Origin: Pontibacter akesuensis
GTDB lineage: Bacteria > Bacteroidota > Bacteroidia > Cytophagales > Hymenobacteraceae
Length of the DNA stretch: 64,000 nt
Assembly: GCF_001611675.1 (NCBI RefSeq)
Contig: NZ_CP014766.1
Coordinates: forward strand, 2,232,001 to 2,296,000
Direction of reading: 5' to 3'
Shown here: one piece after another, positions 42,507-49,784 of the stretch
Position numbering within the stretch: position 1 is the first letter of the stretch
How the letters are laid out: the number at the start of each line of letters is the position of its first letter
Notes under the pieces: model-generated
The model's database searches: none
What the model saw: the letters and a program-made list of their open reading frames with translations, nothing else
Told to the model about the DNA's origin: nothing
Translations under genes and position numbers: made by a program

Positions 42507-43772
42507 TTAAGCTTCTACTTCTGCCAGCTTCTCTTTCTTCTCCGCCTTGTACAGCAGGGTAGAGCAGTTGGTGGGGCGCAGCACCTCTTTGGCGCAGCGC
42601 TGAATGTCGGCGGGCGTAACAGCCTGTACTTTCTCGCCTTCCTGGTTGATGAGGTTGGCATCGCCAAGCAGCTTGCTGTAGGCCAGGTTCATGGCGCGGT
42701 TCAGCAGCTCAATCTCCGAGAACACGATGCTTGTCTCGGCCTGGTTCTTTACCTTGTTCAGTTCTTCCTCGTCTACCAGCGTATCAATCAGCTCCTGCAC
42801 AATCGCCTCGATGGCGGCATTCGCCTCCTCCAGGGCAACGCCCTCGTTCAGTTTGCCCTGTATGATTAAAAGGCCCGGTTCAATGTTGCCCGATACCGAT
42901 GCCGCAATGGAGTTGAACAGCTTCTGGTCTTTTACCAGTCGCTCATACAAGCGGCTCGATTTGCCACGGCCAAGTATATCGCTGATCAGATCGACCGCGT
43001 GGTAATCCGGGTGCTGGCGGCCTGGCATGTGGTAGGCTTTGTAGATGGCGCTCAGCGGTACGTCAGATGTGATTTCCAACATGCGGGCCTCCGTTTGCTT
43101 TGGCTCCTTTTTGAGCTGGCGCTCATACTTCTCGCCGGCAGGTATGGGCCCAAACCACTTCTCCGTCAGCTCCTTTGCTTTGTCGAAGGGCACGTTGCCC
43201 GCCACCACAAGTATGGCATTGCTCGGTGAGTAGTGCTTCCGGAAAAAAGCCTTCACGATATCCATGGTGGCTTCCTCGATGTGCGAAATCTCCTTGCCGA
43301 TGGTTGCCCATTTGTAGGCGTGCTCCTTGTAAGCCAGCGGCCGCAGTTTCAGCCATACATCGCCATAAGGCTGGTTCAGGTAATTCTGCTTAAACTCCTC
43401 TACCACCACCTTGCGCTGCACTTCCAGGCCGTTCTCGCTAAAGGCAAGCTCCAGCATGCGGTCAGACTCCAGCCAAAAACCAGTCTCCAGGTTCTGGGCC
43501 GGAAGCGACAGGTAGTAGTTGGTGATATCGGGGCTGGTGAAGGCGTTGTTCTCGCCGCCCACGCGCTGCAGCGGCTCGTCGTACACCGGCACGTTCTTGG
43601 ACCCGCTGAACATCAGATGCTCAAACAAATGCGCAAAACCGGTGTGAGCCTCCTCTTCATCGCGCGAGCCTACATCATACAATATGTTCAGCACCGCCAT
43701 CGGCGAAGTATGATCTTCATGCACAATCACGCGCAAGCCGTTATCTAAGGTAAATTCTCTGAATTCTATCAT
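42507..43772 (-). CDS. M16-family zinc metallopeptidase
   Basis: The 421-residue pitrilysin-type protein has the inverted zinc motif HLFEH (His48, Glu51, His52) and the downstream acidic ligand region EVQRKVVVEEF. The second half-domain reads AYHMPGRQHPDYHAVDLISDILGRGKSSRLYERLVK. No signal peptide is visible, so it may be cytosolic. ATG 43772 (MIEFREFTLDNGLRVIV) is the family start; the frame opens at 43805. M16 proteins often act as pairs, but no partner is nearby. Confidence 0.93.
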   Translation of the reverse strand: MIEFREFTLDNGLRVIVHEDHTSPMAVLNILYDVGSRDEEEAHTGFAHLFEHLMFSGSKNVPVYDEPLQRVGGENNAFTSPDITNYYLSLPAQNLETGFWLESDRMLELAFSENGLEVQRKVVVEEFKQNYLNQPYGDVWLKLRPLAYKEHAYKWATIGKEISHIEEATMDIVKAFFRKHYSPSNAILVVAGNVPFDKAKELTEKWFGPIPAGEKYERQLKKEPKQTEARMLEITSDVPLSAIYKAYHMPGRQHPDYHAVDLISDILGRGKSSRLYERLVKDQKLFNSIAASVSGNIEPGLLIIQGKLNEGVALEEANAAIEAIVQELIDTLVDEEELNKVKNQAETSIVFSEIELLNRAMNLAYSKLLGDANLINQEGEKVQAVTPADIQRCAKEVLRPTNCSTLLYKAEKKEKLAEVEA

Positions 43773-43792
43773 TGTTCTTTTTCTTTGGGTGG

Positions 43793-43943
43793 ACACAAGA
43801 CACAAGTATCAGGACACAAGACTTTTTAAATTCTGTTGCTGTAGCAACTTCAGTTCTGCCGCTATACTTGCAAGCCTTCCGGTATTTCTGTACTTTTTGC
43901 ACACCAAGATTAAGTCTTGTGTCTTACGTCTTGATACTTATGT
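43793..43943. repeat. Inverted repeat of a GACACAAGAC-type word
   Basis: The left block (43793-43823) contains GACACAAGACACAAGTATCA and a further GACACAAGAC. The right block (about 43913-43943) is its imperfect reverse complement (GTCTTGTGTCTTACGTCTTG followed by ATACTTATGTC). Together they frame about 90 bases between the divergent M16 and E1 genes. Confidence 0.55.
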
Positions 43944-44036
43944 CTAATTAAGCAAAAGTATAAATTAGTGGCATAAGTTTCAGAAGGAACGCCATTAGTT
44001 TAACTTGCCAACATATAACAAGGTTTTCGGAAACAG

Positions 44037-46016
44037 ATGAACTATAACCGCAAAGACTATACAGAAGAAGAACTGATCAGGCTATACCGCGCCCTGCTAA
44101 AGCCGCGCATGATTGAGGAGCGCATGCTGGTGCTCCTGCGCCAGGGCAAAGTGAGCAAGTGGTTCTCCGGCATCGGGCAGGAGGCCATTTCCGTAGGCTC
44201 GGCCCTTGCCTTGGATAAAGACGAATACATTCTGCCGCTGCACCGCAACCTAGGCGTGTTTACGAGCCGCGAGGTGCCGTTGGATCGCCTGTTCGCGCAG
44301 TTCCAGGGTAAAACGCACGGCTTCACCAAAGGGCGCGACCGCTCGTTCCACTTCGGCACAAACGAGCACCACATTGTGGGCATGATCTCGCACCTGGGGC
44401 CGCAACTGGCCGTGGCCGATGGCATTGCGCTGGCGGATCTGCTGGAGAAGAAGGAGAAGGTGACGCTGGTGTTCAGTGGCGATGGCGGGGCGAGTGAGGG
44501 AGATTTCCATGAGGCGCTGAACGTAGCGGCAGTATGGGGCTTGCCAGTTATTTTCATGATCGAGAACAACGGCTACGGCCTTTCCACGCCAAGCAACGAG
44601 CAGTTCAAGTTCAAGCATTTCATCGATAAAGGCCCGGCCTACGGCATCGACACGCTGCAGATAGACGGCAACAACATTCTGGAAGTATACGATACCGTGA
44701 GCCAGGCGGCAGCCAGCATCCGCAAGAACCCGCGCCCGATGCTGATCGAGGCCATCACCTTCCGGATGCGCGGCCATGAGGAAGCCAGCGGAACGAAGTA
44801 CGTGCCGCAGGAGCTGTTCGAGAAGTGGGCAAAGAAAGACCCGGTAGAGAACTTTGAGCGCTACCTGCTCGACGACCTGGTGCTGACTCAGAAGGCGATG
44901 GAAAGTATAAAAGAGGAGCTGAAGGCCGAGATAGAGGAGGGACTGCAAAAAGCGTTCGCCGAACCGATGCCTGAGGTAAACCGGGAGCAGGAACTGGAGG
45001 ATATGTACCAGCCTTTCGCGCAGGAAATCATTGCGCCGGCCTCTGACGCCAAAACAGAACGCCGTTTTGTGGACGCCGTTTCTGATGCCATGCGCCAAAG
45101 CCTGGAGCGCTACCCGAACCTGGTGCTGATGGGGCAGGACGTGGCCGAGTACGGCGGGGTGTTCAAGGCTTCGGAAGGCTTTGTGGATGCTTTCGGAAAA
45201 GACCGCATCCGCAATACGCCGCTTTGCGAGTCGGCCATACTTGGCATAGGCCTGGGCATGTCGGTGCGCGGCCAGAAAAGCATTGTAGAGATGCAGTTCG
45301 CCGACTTCGTGAGTGCCGGTTTCAGCCAAATTGTGAATAACCTGGCCAAGAGCCACTACCGCTGGGGCCAGAACGCCGATGTGGTGGTGCGCATGCCAAC
45401 AGGTGCGGGCGCAGCAGCAGGTCCGTTCCACTCCCAAAGCAACGAAGCCTGGTTTTTCCACACGCCCGGTCTGAAAGTAGTATACCCGTCCTCTCCCTAT
45501 GATGCCAAAGGCCTGCTAAATGCCGCCATTGAGGACCCGAACCCGGTGATGTACTTCGAGCACAAGCTGCTGTACCGCTCCGTTTCGCAGGAGATTCCGG
45601 ACGATTACTATACCGTAGAAATTGGCAAGGCCAAAACAGTGGCCGAGGGCACAGACCTCACCATCATCACGTACGGCATGGGCGTGCACTGGGCCAAGCA
45701 ACTGCAGCAAGAGCTAGAGGGCGCCAGCTTCGAGATACTGGACCTGCGCACTTTACTGCCCTGGGATAAGGAGGCCGTGCGGGCCGCCGTAGAGAAAACA
45801 GGCCGCGTGATCATACTTCATGAGGACACGATGACCGGCGGTATTGGTGGCGAGATAGCCGCCTGGATTAGCGAGCATTGCTTTGAACTGCTGGATGCCC
45901 CGGTAGCTCGTGTCGCCAGCCTGGATACAGCCGTGCCGTTTGCGCCACCGCTGGAGCAGGAGTTTTTGCCAAAGCAGCGCCTGCGCCAGAAGGCAGAGAT
46001 GATGCTGAACTACTAA
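44037..46016 (+). CDS. 2-oxoacid dehydrogenase E1 component, alpha/beta fusion
   Basis: This thiamine-diphosphate enzyme decarboxylates branched-chain or related 2-oxoacids. Both subunits are fused in 659 residues. The alpha part (1 to about 330) holds the ThDP/Mg motif GDGGASEGDFHEALNVAAVWGLPVIFMIENNGYG. The beta part (about 345-659) holds LVLMGQDVAEYGGVFKASEGF, RMPTGAGAAAGPFHSQSNEAWF and TVAEGTDLTIITYGMGVHWA. Fused E1 of this type is typical of Bacteroidota. The E2 and E3 genes are not adjacent. A 22-base-stem terminator follows. Confidence 0.93.
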   Translation: MNYNRKDYTEEELIRLYRALLKPRMIEERMLVLLRQGKVSKWFSGIGQEAISVGSALALDKDEYILPLHRNLGVFTSREVPLDRLFAQFQGKTHGFTKGRDRSFHFGTNEHHIVGMISHLGPQLAVADGIALADLLEKKEKVTLVFSGDGGASEGDFHEALNVAAVWGLPVIFMIENNGYGLSTPSNEQFKFKHFIDKGPAYGIDTLQIDGNNILEVYDTVSQAAASIRKNPRPMLIEAITFRMRGHEEASGTKYVPQELFEKWAKKDPVENFERYLLDDLVLTQKAMESIKEELKAEIEEGLQKAFAEPMPEVNREQELEDMYQPFAQEIIAPASDAKTERRFVDAVSDAMRQSLERYPNLVLMGQDVAEYGGVFKASEGFVDAFGKDRIRNTPLCESAILGIGLGMSVRGQKSIVEMQFADFVSAGFSQIVNNLAKSHYRWGQNADVVVRMPTGAGAAAGPFHSQSNEAWFFHTPGLKVVYPSSPYDAKGLLNAAIEDPNPVMYFEHKLLYRSVSQEIPDDYYTVEIGKAKTVAEGTDLTIITYGMGVHWAKQLQQELEGASFEILDLRTLLPWDKEAVRAAVEKTGRVIILHEDTMTGGIGGEIAAWISEHCFELLDAPVARVASLDTAVPFAPPLEQEFLPKQRLRQKAEMMLNY

Positions 46017-46024
46017 GGTTCTAA

Positions 46025-46080
46025 CACAAAAGAGGCAGCCCTACCGCCGTAAAAGCCACGGTAGGGCTGCCTCTTTTGTG
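46025..46080 (+). terminator. Strong terminator after the E1 gene
   Basis: A perfect 22-base stem (46025-46046 with 46059-46080) has a 12-base loop. It contains A- and T-rich ends and lies 8 bases after the stop codon. Confidence 0.92.
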
Positions 46081-46124
46081 TTTAAGCTATTTAATATTAA
46101 GATATTAAAGTATATATTTGCTAT

Positions 46125-46316
46125 ATGCGTAAAATTCAAGCTCTTTTCCTGCTGCTGTCCTGCATGGTGCTTCTTTTCGGAACCAGTTGCCAGCGCCACG
46201 GCATGCCCTGCCCAAAACCCACCAGCAAGCGTACCGCCAAAATTCAGGGTGCCGATGGCCTTCAAGCCATACAGGTAAACATGGACAAGAACGGGCGGGT
46301 GAAGAAACGCAATTAG
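46125..46316 (+). CDS. Small lipoprotein
   Basis: The 63-residue product has a lipoprotein signal peptide (LLLSCMVLLFGTSCQRHG) and a short basic tail ending KNGRVKKRN, with CPKP next to the anchor. Such small basic lipoproteins occur widely in Bacteroidota; no function is known. It lies just upstream of another small exported protein. Confidence 0.6.
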   Translation: MRKIQALFLLLSCMVLLFGTSCQRHGMPCPKPTSKRTAKIQGADGLQAIQVNMDKNGRVKKRN

Positions 46317-46360
46317 TCCTTATCAGAGAAACCACTTGTAACAGAATCAGTATAACAACG

Positions 46361-46729
46361 ATGAAGAAAGTGTGTGGTATGCGGCGATATGTAAAAAAGG
46401 CCATCCTGTGTGGAGCAAACCTGTTCCTGTTTTCCCTGGTGGGAACGTTGCCAAGTTATGGGCAGGTGAATTACAAAGCCGAGGAAAAGCATGAGCAAAA
46501 GCTAAAGCAGTCGTTGAAGGACGCGGCCAAGGTAGATGCCGTCGCTTACAAAGACACGCACCTGAACCCCGATGCTTATACGTTCAAAAAAGGAGTGGCC
46601 GGCAGAAAACGCCTTCGCAACGAGGAGCGCGAGCGGTTGCGGTTTAACACAAACGGCGACCCGGTAAAAAAGATAAGCATCTTCAAGAAGAAGTATAAGC
46701 CCCGGGCCAAAAAGAAACGATCAAGCTAA
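46361..46729 (+). CDS. Small basic exported protein of unknown function
   Basis: The 122-residue product has a signal peptide (ILCGANLFLFSLVGTLPSYGQ). It is strongly basic at the C terminus (IFKKKYKPRAKKKRSS), with a middle part YKDTHLNPDAYTFKKGVAGRKRLRNEERERLRF. I recognise no family. The longer frame opening at 46187 overlaps the small lipoprotein gene, so ATG 46361 (or 46379) is preferred. ytxJ follows 21 bases later on the same strand. Confidence 0.6.
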   Translation: MKKVCGMRRYVKKAILCGANLFLFSLVGTLPSYGQVNYKAEEKHEQKLKQSLKDAAKVDAVAYKDTHLNPDAYTFKKGVAGRKRLRNEERERLRFNTNGDPVKKISIFKKKYKPRAKKKRSS

Positions 46730-46750
46730 CGAAGAAAAAGGATCAGCGAT

Positions 46751-47092
46751 ATGAATTGGCATCCCCTAACAAGTGTAGAGCAGCTAAACGAAGTAATAGA
46801 AGAGTCGAAAAGCAAGCCGGTGGTGATTTTTAAGCACAGCACCTCCTGCTCCATCAGTGCCACCGCCAAAAGCCGCCTCGAGCGCAAGTGGGACGATGCT
46901 GACCTGGACGAGGTGAAGGCATACTACCTGGACCTGCTGAAGTTCCGGCCTGTTTCAAACGAGATTGCAGAAGTACTGGAGGTGCACCACGAGTCGCCGC
47001 AGCTGCTGCTGGTAAAAGACGGTGTATGCACCTACGAGGCATCACACCTCGGCATTAGCGTAGATGAATTGAAAAGCCAGGTAACGGCGTAG
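46751..47092 (+). CDS. ytxJ: Bacillithiol-system redox-active protein YtxJ
   Basis: The 113-residue thioredoxin-fold protein has a single active-site cysteine, Cys33, in FKHSTSCSISATAKSRLER. That fits monothiol bacilliredoxin-type chemistry, which removes bacillithiol from proteins. Its presence implies that the host makes bacillithiol. The stop codon lies inside the stem of the following hairpin. Confidence 0.88.
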   Translation: MNWHPLTSVEQLNEVIEESKSKPVVIFKHSTSCSISATAKSRLERKWDDADLDEVKAYYLDLLKFRPVSNEIAEVLEVHHESPQLLLVKDGVCTYEASHLGISVDELKSQVTA

Positions 47093-47119
47093 CAGGCTAT
47101 ACTTCTGCCACGCCGTTTT
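47083..47119. terminator. Terminator between ytxJ and the OsmC gene
   Basis: A 13-base stem with one mismatch (47083-47095 with 47105-47117) is followed by T's. The loop is GCTATACTT and contains the iterated word TATACTT. The ytxJ stop codon is part of the left arm. Confidence 0.75.
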
Positions 47120-47123
47120 TTGC

Positions 47124-47531
47124 TTAGTATCGGAAATTAACCGTCTGCTTGGTATCCGGGTGCAGGCTTAAGGCCACCGGGCAGGTACGGGCAGCGTTCT
47201 CCAGCATCGCTTTCTCCTTGTCTGAGTATGATTTGCCGGCCGGCATGGTAAAGTCCACCACCACCTCGCCAATGCGGCGCGGATCGGCAGCCATGATTTT
47301 GGTAATCTCCACTTCCATACCCTCGATGTCTATGTCGCTGCGGTTGGCTACAATGCCCATAATGGTCATCATGCAGGAGCCGAGGGCGGCACTCACCAGG
47401 TCGGTAGGAGAGAAGGCCTCGCCTTTTCCGTTGTTATCCACCGGCGCATCGGTAATGATGCTGTTTCCGGAGGCAAGGTGCTGTGCTGTAGTGCGCAAGC
47501 CGCCGTTGTAAATGCTTTTTATTGTTGCCAT
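47124..47531 (-). CDS. OsmC-family protein
   Basis: This thiol-dependent peroxidase-type protein reduces organic hydroperoxides. The 135-residue product has the two redox cysteines in LVSAALGSCMMTIMGIVA and ENAARTCPVALSLHPD, and the family feature GGxxxPTDLVSAALGSC. ATG 47531 (MATIKSIYNGGLRT) was chosen over the frame start at 47546. It is convergent with ytxJ, another thiol-redox gene. Confidence 0.92.
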   Translation of the reverse strand: MATIKSIYNGGLRTTAQHLASGNSIITDAPVDNNGKGEAFSPTDLVSAALGSCMMTIMGIVANRSDIDIEGMEVEITKIMAADPRRIGEVVVDFTMPAGKSYSDKEKAMLENAARTCPVALSLHPDTKQTVNFRY

Positions 47532-47603
47532 ACGTATAAAATCCATGAGTTTGAATTACACGTAAAGTTAAGTACTTTTATATAATCTGTAACTCACTGG
47601 CCT

Positions 47604-48329
47604 GTGATAAGAATCCTAACACTACTACTGGTAGCAGCCTTGTTGGCGGCTACGCCTGCTATGGCGCAGTACAACGAAGACGAGAGCTTCCGAAACGAGC
47701 TTAGCTACGGTATCAACTTCAACTCCAATGGGGGGCTCATTGGCGGCGCCTTCATACGCTCTTCCTACTTTGTAAACGAAAACAGGTACCAGTTCTTCGG
47801 GCTGGAGGCGGTGGAGGTGAAGCACCCCAAGGAGGAGCATTACATTGCCGCCCTCGGGGAACCGTTTGTGTATGGCAAGAAAAATTACCTGTTCGTCATC
47901 AGGCCGCACTACGGCCAGGAGCGGGTGCTCTTCCGCAAAGCCGCTGAGTCAGGCGTGCAGGTAAATGCCCTGGTTGCCGTAGGCCCGTCCATCGGCCTGC
48001 AAGTGCCCTACTACATCGACTATAACTTCGACGGCAACGGCACCGACGTTCGTACCGTGCCCTACGATGAGAACGTACACTCTATAGATTACATCCTGGG
48101 CAGCGACACCGTGTTCCGCGGTTTCGGCGAGTCCAAGATAAAACCCGGCGTGCATGGCAAGGCGGGCGTAAGTTTTGAGTATGGCCGCTACCGCGAAAGT
48201 ATAGCGGGCATTGAGGTGGGCGTGGGTGTGGAGTACTTCCCCAGCAAACCGATCATCATTCCCCTTGCCGAGAACAACAACGTGTTCACCTCGGTTTACC
48301 TCAACCTCTACTACGGCAGCCGCAAGTAA
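47604..48329 (+). CDS. Exported beta-barrel-like protein of unknown function
   Basis: The 241-residue product begins with GTG and a signal peptide (ILTLLLVAALLAATPAMAQ). It continues with alternating strands (ELSYGINFNSNGGLIGGAFIRSSYF, ALVAVGPSIGLQVPYYIDY, EVGVGVEYFPSKP) and ends NNVFTSVYLNLYYGSRK, as an outer-membrane barrel would. I recognise no named family. It lies 108 bases upstream of lipA on the same strand. Confidence 0.72.
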   Translation: MIRILTLLLVAALLAATPAMAQYNEDESFRNELSYGINFNSNGGLIGGAFIRSSYFVNENRYQFFGLEAVEVKHPKEEHYIAALGEPFVYGKKNYLFVIRPHYGQERVLFRKAAESGVQVNALVAVGPSIGLQVPYYIDYNFDGNGTDVRTVPYDENVHSIDYILGSDTVFRGFGESKIKPGVHGKAGVSFEYGRYRESIAGIEVGVGVEYFPSKPIIIPLAENNNVFTSVYLNLYYGSRK

Positions 48330-48425
48330 CCCCTGCCGAACATTTACCACCATCCATTTGTTACGAAAGCAGTTTGCCGCACCCACATTTTTGGTCTGTG
48401 GCTAAACTCTTAACCCATAACTTCC

Positions 48426-48433
48426 TATCTTTG
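48426..48433 (+). promoter_or_regulatory. TAnnTTTG box abutting the lipA start
   Basis: TATCTTTG(C) matches the -7 consensus and ends only 4 bases before ATG 48438. If it is used, the transcript would be leaderless or translation would begin at ATG 48447 or 48450. No TTG is found at the usual distance upstream. Confidence 0.4.
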
Positions 48434-48437
48434 CAAC

Positions 48438-49349
48438 ATGGATGAAATGATGACACTTCCGGTAATACAGCCTAATGCCAAGCCCGAGGGGCTTAACGCA
48501 CTGGGCCAGCCCCGCAAGCCAAACTGGCTGCGTGTAAAACTGCCGGTTGGGAAGGAGTACGCCAAAGTAAGAAGCATTGTAGACGAATATAAGCTGCACA
48601 CGATTTGCGAGAGCGGTAACTGCCCGAACATGGGTGAGTGCTGGGGCGCAGGTACAGCCACGTTCATGATCTTAGGTAATGTGTGTACCCGCAGCTGCTC
48701 TTTCTGCGCTGTGGCCACCGGCCGCCCCAACGAGTACGACGAAGACGAGCCGCGCCGTGTGGCGGAGGCCATACAACTAATGGGGGTGAAGCACGCCGTG
48801 CTAACGTCCGTTAACCGCGACGAGCTGAAAGACCGCGGTGCCGCCATCTGGCACGAAACGGTGAAGCAGGTGAAACTCCTGTCCCCGACCACTACCATCG
48901 AAACGCTGATCCCGGATGTGAAAGCCAACTGGGATGCGCTGATCACCATGATCTCTCCCGGACAGGAGGTGGTGTCGCATAACATGGAAACGGTGCAGGA
49001 GCTTTACCGCCGCGTGCGCCCGCAAGCTAAGTATGACCGCTCGCTGGAGCAGATCCGCCGCACCAAGGAGTATGGCAAGCGCACCAAAACCGGCATTATG
49101 CTAGGTTTAGGCGAGACAAAGGAGCAGGTGTACCAGGCCATGGATGATCTGGCGGCTAATGGCTGCGATATCCTGACGCTGGGCCAGTACCTGCAGCCAA
49201 CCAAGATGCACCTGGAGGTGGCCGAGTTTATTCACCCCGATCTGTTTGACCACTACCGGGAGGAAGGACTGAACCGGGGCATCAAGTATGTGGAGTCCGG
49301 GCCGCTGGTGCGTTCTTCTTACCATGCCGAGCGCCACGTGAACGTATAA
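48438..49349 (+). CDS. lipA: Lipoyl synthase
   Basis: This radical SAM enzyme inserts two sulfurs into octanoyl groups to make lipoate, the cofactor of GcvH and of the 2-oxoacid dehydrogenase E2 partners. The auxiliary cluster ligands are Cys57, Cys62 and Cys68 ([12 protein letters not shown]). The radical SAM cluster ligands are Cys83, Cys87 and Cys90 (CTRSCSFC). The C-terminal serine motif is [12 protein letters not shown]. Length is 303 residues if ATG 48438 is used; ATG 48447 or 48450 are likely alternatives because a promoter box directly precedes 48438. Confidence 0.96.
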   Translation: MDEMMTLPVIQPNAKPEGLNALGQPRKPNWLRVKLPVGKEYAKVRSIVDEYKLHTICESGNCPNMGECWGAGTATFMILGNVCTRSCSFCAVATGRPNEYDEDEPRRVAEAIQLMGVKHAVLTSVNRDELKDRGAAIWHETVKQVKLLSPTTTIETLIPDVKANWDALITMISPGQEVVSHNMETVQELYRRVRPQAKYDRSLEQIRRTKEYGKRTKTGIMLGLGETKEQVYQAMDDLAANGCDILTLGQYLQPTKMHLEVAEFIHPDLFDHYREEGLNRGIKYVESGPLVRSSYHAERHVNV

Positions 49350-49373
49350 GTAATTCTGTTTTTAAAGTACCTG

Positions 49374-49410
49374 AAACCCCTGTTGCACATTGGCGCAACA
49401 GGGGTTTTTT
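49374..49410 (+). terminator. Terminator of lipA
   Basis: A perfect 13-base stem (49374-49386 with 49395-49407) has an 8-base loop and ends in a T run. Confidence 0.9.
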
Positions 49411-49784
49411 AGTTGCACTGTTTTTTTAGGTTAGATTTTTTCTGCAGATTTAAAATTTATAAATGAAAATATACCGATACTTTTGACAATTACTTTTTAA
49501 AGTTTAATTTTATCGCAAGAATATAATAAAAAGCCTATGTAAGTGACTTTTACGCCTTTCCCCTACTTAAACCCTGTTTTTACAGGTAATTCCCCACTGG
49601 CAAACCCGCCCATTTCTAAATATACTCCTGCTGTATTCTTTGCTTGGAATAATTAATATTATTTCATATATAGTTAAAAATATAGATAACATTTTTACAA
49701 TATATCAGTACAATCAATTGGATTACCATAGCATTCACAGCTATGAACACGCGCTTGATACTATATCCTTTTACACGTTATTTT
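49411..49784. other. Long AT-rich leader before the T9SS type-B operon
   Basis: About 370 bases of very AT-rich sequence lie between the lipA terminator and the surface-protein gene. No gene is present. The length and composition suggest a long 5' leader or several regulatory sites, but I cannot name a specific motif. Confidence 0.5.

Noticed and set aside
44250-45461. 403-codon open frame on the minus strand
   Set aside because: It is fully antisense to the fused E1 gene, whose motifs are intact. The translation has low-complexity His/Arg/Val composition typical of a shadow frame in GC-rich DNA.
46187-46360. Upstream extension of the small basic protein gene
   Set aside because: It overlaps the small lipoprotein gene in a different frame, and the signal peptide begins only at 46361 or 46379.
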